Shown here: positions 6,252 to 12,736 of the stretch, in pieces
Numbering within the stretch: the stretch's first letter is position 1
How the letters are laid out: every line of letters starts with the position of its first letter
DNA from: Moraxella lacunata
GTDB taxonomy: Bacteria; Pseudomonadota; Gammaproteobacteria; Pseudomonadales; Moraxellaceae
NCBI RefSeq assembly: GCF_002027545.1
Contig: NZ_MXAN01000108.1
Span: 1-12,736, forward strand
Direction: 5' to 3'
Length of the DNA stretch: 12,736 nt
Translations under genes and position numbers: made by a program
Notes under the pieces: model-generated
Seen by the model: only the letters and a program-made list of their open reading frames with translations
Databases searched by the model: none
Told to the model about the DNA's origin: nothing

Positions 6252-7141
6252 AACCGCTCCCACACCCCCACCTGCTCTGCTCTGGGTGTGGCGACTTGTC
6301 CGAGCTTTCGCCATGGCATGTTTGCCCCGTGAAAATCCGACCCCACCGACACCATGAGCCCATGCCCTGCCACACATCTGTCTATCATCGCTCGGGTAGC
6401 TGTCGGCTCGCTAGGACTGGGTAGTTCAACCGCATGCCCGCCCAGCATGGCAAAGTCAGCAATGAGCTTACGCACACGAGTGGCGGATAAGTGATAACGA
6501 GTGGGGTGAGCCAATACCGAGATGCCACCACACTCATGAATGAGTGCAATCGTCTGTGCCATGCTTAGGCTATCAATGGCAACGTAGGCAGGCTTATTGT
6601 CCGCCAGATATTTATCAAAAGCCTCCTGAACCGTCTTTACCACATCCATCTCAAAGAGTACGCAAGCGATATGAGCCCGTCCTACCGCTTTGGCATTGCC
6701 GTTTGCCTTATCTAACACCGCTTGCCATAATGCTTGCTCATCAATATGGGCAAAATCCGCCATATCTGTCAATATCCCTACCATCTTTACCACAATGGCA
6801 TGACCACGAGTTTCCCGAGAGTTTTGTAAATGGTTAAGTTTGTGATTTAATCGTTCTTTATCCTTAAAATCAAGAGCGACCACATGAATGGTCTTGGTTG
6901 TGGATTTATTTTTGCCATAGCCACTATTCATCTGATGATGACAACTAATCTCCACCCCATCAATCAAACGCATGCCCAGCTCATCCGCCATCTGCCATGC
7001 TTCATCAATGCCAGCGGTGGTGTCATGGTCGGTCAAGGCAAAAATCTCAATGCCCATCTCATGAGCCAATTTGACTACATGGGCAGGGGTCAATGTCCCA
7101 TCAGAGCAGGTGCTGTGACTGTGTAAGTCCACTTTTATCAT
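6248..7141 (-). CDS. rnm: PHP-domain 5'-3' exoribonuclease (RNase AM / YciV-TrpH type)
   Basis: This 297-residue cytoplasmic metal-dependent hydrolase belongs to the polymerase-and-histidinol-phosphatase (PHP) superfamily. The metal-site motifs are all there: DLHSHST (5-11), Asp14, TDHDTT (37-42), GVEISCHH (62-69), GRAHIA (154-159), LAHPTRYH (210-217) and GSDFHG (267-272). Length and motif order match E. coli RNase AM (YciV, formerly TrpH), which matures the 5' ends of 5S and 23S rRNA and can also act on 3',5'-bisphosphonucleotides. The family is sure; the precise substrate is inferred. It lies 72 bp downstream of ftsZ on the same strand, behind the ftsZ terminator, and no clear promoter of its own was found. 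Its stop codon overlaps the truD stop region. Confidence 0.88.
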   Translation of the reverse strand: MIKVDLHSHSTCSDGTLTPAHVVKLAHEMGIEIFALTDHDTTAGIDEAWQMADELGMRLIDGVEISCHHQMNSGYGKNKSTTKTIHVVALDFKDKERLNHKLNHLQNSRETRGHAIVVKMVGILTDMADFAHIDEQALWQAVLDKANGNAKAVGRAHIACVLFEMDVVKTVQEAFDKYLADNKPAYVAIDSLSMAQTIALIHECGGISVLAHPTRYHLSATRVRKLIADFAMLGGHAVELPSPSEPTATRAMIDRCVAGHGLMVSVGSDFHGANMPWRKLGQVATPRAEQVGVWERF

Positions 7142-7166
7142 AGATTATTTATCTCATTTTACCGTC

Positions 7167-7199
7167 AAACAAAACAAAACCCCACCAATGGCAGGGTTT
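7167..7199 (-). terminator. Intrinsic terminator of ftsZ
   Basis: Reading the minus strand, AAACCCTGCC (7199-7190) pairs with GGTGGGGTTT (7186-7177) using two G-T pairs and a 3-base loop, and is followed by a T-rich tract (TTTTGTTTTGTTT). It starts 15 bases after the ftsZ stop and would separate the cell-division genes from rnm. Confidence 0.75.
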
Positions 7200-7213
7200 A
7201 CACAAAGAGCATA

Positions 7214-8404
7214 TTACTTATTGTGCTGTTGTGATTTTAGGTAGCTATTCACATCAATACGTGTTTTAACCTGTGGGGCGGTCTGTGGCTGAGCCTGTGC
7301 TTGCACCGACTGGGGAGCTTGCTGTGGCTGAGCCTGCTGTGCTTGTTGCTGACTCTCTAAAGCACTGACATGACCTGCCGGAGCAGTTTGTAAGTTCTGA
7401 ATCGGGGCTTGTTGTATGGTCACTTTTGGACGGTCATCCAAGGTCAAGCCTGTGGCAATGACCGTGACATGAATCTCATCGCCCATGCTCTCATCTTGGA
7501 CATAGCCATAGAAGATATTGCCTTCTTCTAGGTCAGCAATCGATGACAACGCTTCGGCAATCTCTTCGGGTTCACTCATCATCAGCTCAGCTGCGGTAAT
7601 GTTCACCAACAGCCCTTTGGCGTTTTCAAGGCGAATGTCATCAAGCAGTGGCGAGCGAATGGCTTTCTCGGCAGCTTGTCTGGCACGGTCATCACCACTG
7701 GCACGACCGATACCCATCATCGCATAGCCTTTGGCAGTCATGGCAGTACGCACGTCTCTAAAATCGGTGTTAATCACTACGTTATCCGCCGTATCCACGA
7801 TTTGTACCAAGCCACTCACCGCATGCAGAAGCACATCATCGGCTTTTTTAAGGGCATCTGTAAAAGAGATTTGCTTATAAATCTTTAACAGTTTTTGGTT
7901 GGGAATGGTGATGATGGCATCAACCAACTCTGTCAGCTGGCTAACACCATCTTTGGCAGACTTCATGCGTTTTTTGCCTTCAAAGTCAAAGGGCGTGGTC
8001 ACCACAGCAACGGTCAAAATACCCATCTCTTTGGCAATGCGAGCCACCACAGGAGCAGCACCTGTACCTGTGCCACCGCCCATGCCTGCGGTAATAAACA
8101 CCATGTTGTAGCCATCTAACATTGAGTGGATTTCGTCTTCGTCTTCTTCGGCGTAACGGCGACCTTCTTCGGGGTTGCCACCTGCACCCAGACCTTCTGA
8201 ACCAAGCTGAATCTTATGTGGCACGGTCAGATTATCAAGGGCAGTACGGTCAGTATTGGCAGCAACAAACGTCACGCCATTAATACCTTCTTGCACCATA
8301 TGTTCCACGGCATTACCGCCACCACCGCCCACACCAAACACGATAAAACGGGCTTTACCGTAATTTACTTGACCATCATCTGTGTCAAGACCATATTTAG
8401 ACAT
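7214..8404 (-). CDS. ftsZ: Cell division GTPase FtsZ
   Basis: FtsZ is the tubulin-like GTPase that polymerises into the cytoplasmic Z-ring at mid-cell. The 396-residue protein has the nucleotide-binding GVGGGGGNAV (24-33), the tubulin signature GGGTGTG (109-115), PFDFEGKKR (138-146) and the catalytic T7 loop NTDFRD (212-217). The globular part ends near 325, followed by a Gln/Ala/Pro-rich linker (about 332-380). The C-terminal peptide that binds FtsA and ZipA reads RIDVNSYLK (382-390), clearly different from the E. coli-type DIPAFLRK. The start is supported by GGAG 7 bases upstream. The 133-bp gap to ftsA holds a likely promoter, and a terminator follows, so ftsZ can be transcribed alone. Confidence 0.97.
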   Translation of the reverse strand: MSKYGLDTDDGQVNYGKARFIVFGVGGGGGNAVEHMVQEGINGVTFVAANTDRTALDNLTVPHKIQLGSEGLGAGGNPEEGRRYAEEDEDEIHSMLDGYNMVFITAGMGGGTGTGAAPVVARIAKEMGILTVAVVTTPFDFEGKKRMKSAKDGVSQLTELVDAIITIPNQKLLKIYKQISFTDALKKADDVLLHAVSGLVQIVDTADNVVINTDFRDVRTAMTAKGYAMMGIGRASGDDRARQAAEKAIRSPLLDDIRLENAKGLLVNITAAELMMSEPEEIAEALSSIADLEEGNIFYGYVQDESMGDEIHVTVIATGLTLDDRPKVTIQQAPIQNLQTAPAGHVSALESQQQAQQAQPQQAPQSVQAQAQPQTAPQVKTRIDVNSYLKSQQHNK

Positions 8405-8452
8405 TTGTTTCTCCGAATTCTTTTATCATAGTGACATAGAAAATATTTTGAC

Positions 8453-8461
8453 ATTATAACA
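8453..8461 (-). promoter_or_regulatory. Putative ftsZ-proximal promoter (extended -10)
   Basis: On the minus strand TGTTATAAT (8461-8453) fits the extended -10 consensus TGnTATAAT, about 50 bases before the ftsZ start. The -35 region is poor, which extended -10 promoters tolerate. A short hairpin, GGCTT/AAGCC (8499-8513), lies upstream of it, just after ftsA. Confidence 0.55.
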
Positions 8462-8537
8462 CCAATTCACCCCATATTAAATAGCAGGGTGAGTGATTGG
8501 CTTGAAATAAGCCTTTAATGGACAACGGTTGGAAGTT

Positions 8538-9863
8538 TTATAACAATTCTTTTAACTTATCAAGCCATGATTGACATCTTTTTCCGATACGCCCAAACAA
8601 TCCAAGCCCGTCCATCTCACCAAATTGCCCACGCTCATCACGAGCATACTGCTCACTTTGATAATACATGAGTGCTCCCAAAATGCTGTGCAACTTAGGG
8701 TCGGACAGGTGTGTTTTTAATAAACCAATATTTTCATCACTCATCATCTGTGTATGTACTGATACTTTGGTGTTAATATCCATTTGACGCACGCTCACGC
8801 CAAACTGCCTTTCTATCAAGCTGGACAAATCTCTCATGTCCGCCCCACCGCCAGCCAACACCACGCCCATATCCATGAACTGGTCTAGTCCCCTGTCGGT
8901 CAGCTCATCAAAAATCTCATGTAGCAGTGCCAGATAGCGTGCTTCAATAACGCTGGCAAGTTTGTACAAATGCACGGTCAGTTCACTGTCATGATGGCGT
9001 TTTTTTAGGGTAATAAAATCGCTTTTGCTTTGCTTAGTGGCGTTCGCTGAGCCGTGATGTTTCTTTAAAGATTCTGCTTCAAGCAAGGTCAGCCCAAGCG
9101 TGCTGGCGATGTCCATGTCCACCAGTTGCCCACCCACGGGCAGACAGCGACTATATAACAACACACCTTCTTGATACAAACACACCTTGGTCAGTGCCGC
9201 ACCGATGTCAATAAAGCACACGCCACGCTGTTTTTCATCAGCACTTAACGCATACTCACTACTGGCTATCCCATCAAAGAACATGGGGTGGACTTCCAAG
9301 CTGTTAGATGTCAGCAAATCCTTGATTTGGGCATAGAACATGCTAGGCACGCTGACGAGATGATAGCTTGCCGTCAATTTACTGGCGAGCATGCCCACCA
9401 CTTCTTTGGCATCTTGGTCGTCATTGAGCCAAAAACGTTGCTGGCACAGCTGAACGTCTTTATGCTCTTTTTGACCCAATCTTGCTTTGGCTTCATTTAA
9501 AATATCTCGGACATCATCATGCGTTATCTTACGCCCAAGTTTGCCCCCACCTGTGGGCTGTTGTCCTGTGATGATTTTATCATGAATGCCATTTTCGCCT
9601 TTCATGGAAGGGCTAGCAAAGGACAGACCCACATAAGAAACTTGTACGCCTGCCATGTCAATGGCTTCACGCACAGATTTGTGGATGGCACTTAGCAAAT
9701 GCTCCCGATTGACGATTTGACCACCAAAAAAAGCATCCGTTTTGGCGATACCCAAGCCCATGACCTGAGTTTTTTTGTGATGCACGTCAAAATAGCCCAC
9801 AATGGTATAAACCGCCGTGGAACTAAGATGAATCACCGCATGAATGTCAGAATCGGGTATCAT
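8538..9863 (-). CDS. ftsA: Cell division protein FtsA, divergent
   Basis: FtsA is the actin-like protein that tethers FtsZ filaments to the inner membrane and recruits the late divisome. The 441-residue product (E. coli 420) has an actin-type fold with the 1C subdomain around 85-165. Phosphate-2 is seen as FIDIGAALTKVCLY (217-230) and the adenosine motif as GVVLAGGGADMRDL (333-346). A C-terminal amphipathic helix (LFGRIGKRCQSWLDKLKELL, 422-441) is the membrane-targeting sequence. The N-terminal phosphate-1 site, normally like DIGTSKV, reads HLSSTAVYT and has lost the Asp; phosphate-2 lacks its usual glycine run. ATP binding may be weakened. The start is fixed by an in-frame TGA two codons upstream; no clear Shine-Dalgarno is present. 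Position between ftsQ and ftsZ confirms the identity. Confidence 0.92.
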   Translation of the reverse strand: MIPDSDIHAVIHLSSTAVYTIVGYFDVHHKKTQVMGLGIAKTDAFFGGQIVNREHLLSAIHKSVREAIDMAGVQVSYVGLSFASPSMKGENGIHDKIITGQQPTGGGKLGRKITHDDVRDILNEAKARLGQKEHKDVQLCQQRFWLNDDQDAKEVVGMLASKLTASYHLVSVPSMFYAQIKDLLTSNSLEVHPMFFDGIASSEYALSADEKQRGVCFIDIGAALTKVCLYQEGVLLYSRCLPVGGQLVDMDIASTLGLTLLEAESLKKHHGSANATKQSKSDFITLKKRHHDSELTVHLYKLASVIEARYLALLHEIFDELTDRGLDQFMDMGVVLAGGGADMRDLSSLIERQFGVSVRQMDINTKVSVHTQMMSDENIGLLKTHLSDPKLHSILGALMYYQSEQYARDERGQFGEMDGLGLFGRIGKRCQSWLDKLKELL

Positions 9864-9873
9864 ATATCAAATT

Positions 9874-9885
9874 GGGGAAATCCCC
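9874..9885. repeat. Hairpin upstream of ftsA
   Basis: GGGGAAATCCCC can fold as a short GC-rich hairpin 11 bases before the ftsA start codon, in a place where a ribosome-binding site would be expected and none is evident. Confidence 0.4.
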
Positions 9886-9991
9886 GCCCTAAAAACAAGT
9901 AAAATAGATTGCCAAAACACTTGCCTTAAAAATCTATCAAAAATAAATCAAATCTTAAAAACACAAAGTTAAATACGCCCCAAATCAGCCT

Positions 9992-10780
9992 TTACTTTTT
10001 ATTTCGCCACGCAATGGAAAACCCATTTTTATAACGCAAATCCACCGACTGCATTTCATGAATGCGGTTGGCAAATCGCTCTTTTAACACCACCGCCAAA
10101 TGATACAGTTTTTGCTCGGTATTTTCATCATCCACAACCACCCGAAGACCGTTATGAAAACGAATAATCCAAGTGTTACGAGATGTCAAAATCAAATCAT
10201 TAACTGTCAGACCAAGGGGAGCAAAACGCTCATTGACATAACGCATTTTGTGCATGATGGCATTTACATGAGCGACCGACCCATGCACAGTCACCAAATC
10301 TTCATTCATGAGTTCGCTTGTATTGGCGGGCTTGAAAACCACACCATTAGCATCTAATAAATCCTGACTGCCAAAATTAGCAATGGGCTTACGTGGCACA
10401 ACTTCCACGACGATACCACGGTGCCAATCTCGCTTGACTTTGGCATACTCCACCCATGACAGCTTCATCAATTCATCATGAATCTGATGTAAATTACCCC
10501 CAAAAAAAGGAAAATCACCCAAAGGTAAAACCGCACCTGTCAGCGACTGACGCTCAAAGGCGTTTAGATTTGATGACATGATGTAAATGGGCTTAGCAGG
10601 GCTTTTGCCAATGGTCTGCATGGTAAAAAAACCGATGATAAATAGCAAAACAAGCGTCACAAAAGCAGATTGCCATGATTTTGACAAGTATTTATCATCA
10701 TGTTCTGCACGCTTATCATCAATACGATTAATACGGTTTGATGCCATCTCTGTCACGGTTCTGCCCACCAAAAAACCCAT
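9992..10780 (-). CDS. ftsQ: Cell division protein FtsQ
   Basis: FtsQ is a bitopic inner-membrane protein that links cytoplasmic FtsA/FtsZ to periplasmic FtsB-FtsL and the septal synthase. About 262 residues are predicted. A basic, charged cytoplasmic tail is followed by one membrane helix (SAFVTLVLLFIIGFFTMQ, about 38-55), a POTRA domain beginning near PIYIMSS and reaching the RKPIANFG segment, and a C-terminal beta domain ending in DLRYKNGFSIAWRNKK. The start is uncertain: GTG 10786, ATG 10780 and ATG 10747 are all in frame, and none has a good Shine-Dalgarno. ATG 10780 was chosen as a compromise. Sequence similarity is low as usual for FtsQ, but topology and position between ddl and ftsA make the call firm. 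Confidence 0.9.
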   Translation of the reverse strand: MGFLVGRTVTEMASNRINRIDDKRAEHDDKYLSKSWQSAFVTLVLLFIIGFFTMQTIGKSPAKPIYIMSSNLNAFERQSLTGAVLPLGDFPFFGGNLHQIHDELMKLSWVEYAKVKRDWHRGIVVEVVPRKPIANFGSQDLLDANGVVFKPANTSELMNEDLVTVHGSVAHVNAIMHKMRYVNERFAPLGLTVNDLILTSRNTWIIRFHNGLRVVVDDENTEQKLYHLAVVLKERFANRIHEMQSVDLRYKNGFSIAWRNKK

Positions 10781-10933
10781 CCACACTAAAACCTAACCCA
10801 TTATGTTCATCATATGCACATTTGACAGATTTTAATCAAGCAAGGCTAAAATTTGTGTATTTTACCTTATTTTAATGTGCTTTGAAAGTAAAATTCATCG
10901 CTAGGTAGCTGTTTTTATATGAAGTCACTATTT

Positions 10934-10962
10934 ATCTTGTTGTTTGTATTGCCTAACAAGAT
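10934..10962. repeat. Inverted repeat after ddl
   Basis: ATCTTGTT (10934-10941) and AACAAGAT (10955-10962) form a perfect 8-bp stem with a 13-base loop directly after the ddl stop. No T run follows on the minus strand, so it is not a standard terminator; it could cap the 3' end of a processed ddl transcript. Confidence 0.4.
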
Positions 10963-10964
10963 TA

Positions 10965-11876
10965 TCATTGCAAGGTTTGTGCCAAAATCTTCACACACAA
11001 ATCCGCAAATTCAATCCCTGCCTGCTTGGCTGCCATCGGCACCAGACTGTGGTCGGTCATACCAGGGACGGTGTTGATTTCTAGGACATATAGCTTGCCG
11101 TCATCGGATTTTAAGAAATCCACCCGAGACCAGCCACGCCCACCCATGGCAGAAAAGGCACGTTTGGCAAGCTCGCCCATTTCACGCTCTTGCTCAGGCG
11201 TCAAGTCAGACGGGCATTGATACACGGTGTCATCACGCAGGTATTTGGCTTCATAATCATAAAATTTGCCCTTAGGGATGATACGGATACTGGGCAGAAC
11301 ATGTTCACCAAGCAGTGATATGGCATACTCTCCGCCCATCATTGCTTTTTCTGCCAAAATCTCGCCATGATATTGCTTTAATTTGGGATAAATCTTTGCC
11401 AAATCACCTGCTTGCTCAACCATAAACACACCCACGCTAGACCCTTCGGCAGCAGGTTTGACAAATAGCGGTAAACCAAATTCACGCTCCACGGCAGCAA
11501 AATCGCTGTCATCGTGCAAAACCACATAAGGCACATTTGGTAGCCCGAGCGACTGCCACAGCAAACGACAGCGAAATTTATCCATGGCGATGGCAGATGC
11601 CAAGACACCACACCCTGTATAAGGCAGATTAAAGCCATCAAGCACCCCTTGTAAACTGCCATCTTCGCCAAAAGTGCCATGCAACACATTAAACACACGG
11701 TCATAGGCACGCAAATGAGATATGTCGGTATCAGCAGGGTCAAAATGATGGGCATCCACCCCTTTTGATAATAAGGCATTTAGCACTGCCATGCCACTAT
11801 TTAGCGACACTTCACGCTCGCTACTAAACCCACCGCAAACCACGGCAACTTTACCAAATTTTGTTACATCGTTCAT
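10965..11876 (-). CDS. ddl: D-alanine--D-alanine ligase
   Basis: This ATP-grasp ligase joins two D-alanines to give the dipeptide added to the peptidoglycan precursor. The protein is 303 residues, against about 306 for DdlB. Motifs include GGFSSEREVSLNSG (15-28, with the substrate-binding Glu), HGTFGEDGSLQG (66-77), PYTGCGVLASAIAMDK (85-100), KPAAEGSSVGV (140-150), YDYEAKY (206-212) and the metal-binding RVDFL and EINTVPGMT segments (251-274). All catalytic positions look intact, with a D-Ala-type active site rather than a D-lactate or D-serine variant. The ATG at 11876 has GGA about 8 bases upstream; a TTG at 11888 is in frame but less likely. As the dcw-cluster copy it corresponds to ddlB. 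MurC, its normal upstream neighbour, is not here. Confidence 0.95.
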   Translation of the reverse strand: MNDVTKFGKVAVVCGGFSSEREVSLNSGMAVLNALLSKGVDAHHFDPADTDISHLRAYDRVFNVLHGTFGEDGSLQGVLDGFNLPYTGCGVLASAIAMDKFRCRLLWQSLGLPNVPYVVLHDDSDFAAVEREFGLPLFVKPAAEGSSVGVFMVEQAGDLAKIYPKLKQYHGEILAEKAMMGGEYAISLLGEHVLPSIRIIPKGKFYDYEAKYLRDDTVYQCPSDLTPEQEREMGELAKRAFSAMGGRGWSRVDFLKSDDGKLYVLEINTVPGMTDHSLVPMAAKQAGIEFADLCVKILAQTLQ

Positions 11877-11903
11877 AAGTTTTTCCAAAATTAAATCAAA
11901 CTG

Positions 11904-11967
11904 TAAGATGCGTACAACGCACCATTATTTAAAAATATGCCATTAAGGGTGCGTAATACGCACCTTA
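11904..11967. repeat. Paired-hairpin palindromic repeat
   Basis: Two 20-bp arms (11904-11923 and 11948-11967) are inverted copies of each other at 17/20 positions. Each arm is itself a hairpin; the second has the perfect stem GGTGCGT/ACGCACC around AAT. The 24-bp spacer is AT-rich. It lies between the toxin gene and ddl, 28 bases upstream of the ddl ATG, and resembles intergenic REP-type repeats. Confidence 0.7.
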
Positions 11968-11994
11968 CTCAAATTGCACAAAGTTAATTGTTGG

Positions 11995-12414
11995 TTAATT
12001 ATCAAACCAATTTTCAATCATCAAACCGTCAATCGCCTTAAAATCGTCCACATTGCGAGTTACCAAAATGGCGTTATTAGCCAAGGCAATGGACGCAATT
12101 TGACTGTCGGCAAAAGACAAAGTTTTGCCTTTTGCTCGGCATTCGGCACGGATTTTGGCATGAATGTCGGCACATTTTGGCGTATATTCATACATTGGCA
12201 TGAGTGCGACTTGTTTTTTAATAAAAAACTCAACGTCTTTTTTGCGTTTGCCGTCTGGCATACAATAAAGCCCATATAGCAATTCATGCCAAACGGTAAT
12301 TGCCAAAATCATCTCATCTAAATGCGTACGGTATTTTTGCACCACATTTTCACAGCGATCGACTTTGGTAATTTCAGACAAAATATTATTATCGGGCAAA
12401 ATTAACTGTTTCAT
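11995..12414 (-). CDS. vapC: VapC-like PIN-domain toxin
   Basis: This 139-residue protein has the PIN-domain fold of type II toxins, which are Mg2+-dependent endoribonucleases usually cutting tRNA or rRNA. The acidic metal-binding residues are visible: Asp8 in LPDNNILSE, Glu44 in AITVWHELLYG, Asp103 in SFADSQIASIA, and Asp123/124 in LVTRNVDDF. The set is complete, so the toxin is probably active. The ATG overlaps the antitoxin stop as ATGA (12411-12414), showing translational coupling in one operon. The N-terminal core reads PDNN instead of the commoner LDTN, a mild departure. The cellular RNA target cannot be predicted. It lies upstream of ddl on the same strand, so toxin-operon transcription could run into the division genes. 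Confidence 0.88.
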   Translation of the reverse strand: MKQLILPDNNILSEITKVDRCENVVQKYRTHLDEMILAITVWHELLYGLYCMPDGKRKKDVEFFIKKQVALMPMYEYTPKCADIHAKIRAECRAKGKTLSFADSQIASIALANNAILVTRNVDDFKAIDGLMIENWFDN

Positions 12415-12710
12415 TCAAAACTCACTTCTCGCCCAATATCATTTTTGTCTCTTAAACTTGCCAAAAATTTATCATAATCATCATCGCTCATTTCATCATC
12501 ATCAAATTCACCAATCATTTTTTGATGAAATTTTTCATATTCCAAAAAACTTTTTTGCAACTCGGATAATTCATTTTTTTGAATGACGGCTTGCTCTTTT
12601 GTATGTTGAAAAGTCGCTATCCAGTCAATCATTTCTTGTTGCATGGATATTGGCAATGATTGGATATAATTGACCGCTTGATTGATACTGGTAATAGGCT
12701 GTGTTTGCAT
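12411..12710 (-). CDS. Putative antitoxin of the VapC pair
   Basis: This small acidic protein of 99 residues is identified mainly by its position directly upstream of, and 4-bp overlap with, the PIN toxin gene. The N-terminal part (SINQAVNYIQSLPISMQQEMIDWIAT in outline, about 8-33) looks helical. The C-terminal half is strongly acidic, with GEFDDDEMSDDDYDKF (67-82), suited to bind the basic toxin. I cannot recognise a standard AbrB, ribbon-helix-helix or Phd DNA-binding domain with confidence; the N-terminus loosely recalls DUF2281-type antitoxins. ATG 12710 is preferred over GTG 12716 because AAGGGGG lies about 6 bases upstream and the GTG overlaps that site. The gene is complete but its promoter region runs to the window edge. 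Confidence 0.8.
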   Translation of the reverse strand: MQTQPITSINQAVNYIQSLPISMQQEMIDWIATFQHTKEQAVIQKNELSELQKSFLEYEKFHQKMIGEFDDDEMSDDDYDKFLASLRDKNDIGREVSFE

Positions 12711-12722
12711 ATTCACCCCCTT

Positions 12723-12734
12723 GTATTATAATAC
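12723..12734 (-). promoter_or_regulatory. Palindromic operator over the -10 box of the toxin-antitoxin operon
   Basis: GTATTATAATAC is a perfect 12-bp palindrome immediately upstream of the antitoxin ribosome-binding site. It contains TATAAT on the minus strand (12730-12725). A repressor bound here would block the promoter, as antitoxin or toxin-antitoxin complexes usually do. The -35 region is beyond the window. Confidence 0.6.
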
Positions 12735-12736
12735 CT

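Overview
The window looks like a piece of chromosome from a gamma-proteobacterium of the family Moraxellaceae, most probably a Moraxella-like species. This is an inference from three things: the gene content, the style of the division proteins (ddl-ftsQ-ftsA-ftsZ with a very divergent FtsA), and moderately AT-rich genes separated by extremely AT-rich, repeat-bearing gaps. No rRNA, tRNA, CRISPR array or intact insertion sequence was seen.

Layout. Positions 31-693 (minus) encode a LemA-family lipoprotein. A 570-base AT-rich gap (694-1262) follows, holding the lemA promoter, a REP-like palindromic element and one copy of a ~106-110 bp inverted-repeat element. Next is an AgcS-type sodium:amino-acid symporter (1263-2783, plus) with its own terminator. 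A second gap carries the other copy of the same inverted-repeat element. A DUF1543-type protein (3273-3833, plus) follows. Positions 4010-4842 hold a periplasmic alpha-carbonic anhydrase lipoprotein gene that is broken twice: a one-base frameshift just after the start codon and an in-frame TAA before the catalytic domain. A 211-bp MITE-like element with perfect 15-bp terminal inverted repeats begins 8 bp after its stop codon. Then come a strong promoter, a terminator-like hairpin placed at the predicted transcript start, and truD (5169-6251, plus).

The right half is on the minus strand. A PHP-domain nuclease (rnm/yciV type, 6248-7141) overlaps the end of truD by 4 bp, tail to tail. Upstream of it in transcription order lies the distal end of the division/cell-wall (dcw) cluster: ddl (10965-11876), ftsQ (9992-10780), ftsA (8538-9863), ftsZ (7214-8404) and an ftsZ terminator. 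D-Ala-D-Ala ligase makes the peptidoglycan dipeptide precursor. FtsQ, FtsA and FtsZ build the Z-ring and divisome. The usual upstream partner murC is not next to ddl; a vapBC-type toxin-antitoxin pair (11995-12710) sits there, behind a paired-hairpin repeat. The antitoxin gene has a perfect 12-bp palindrome over its -10 box, a likely autoregulatory operator.

Most of the window is core housekeeping. I do not see a clearly new multi-gene system. The less ordinary content is the three kinds of non-coding palindromic/MITE-like repeat, the doubly disrupted His-rich carbonic anhydrase, the hairpin leader of truD, the degenerate nucleotide-binding motifs of FtsA, and the palindrome-controlled toxin-antitoxin pair.
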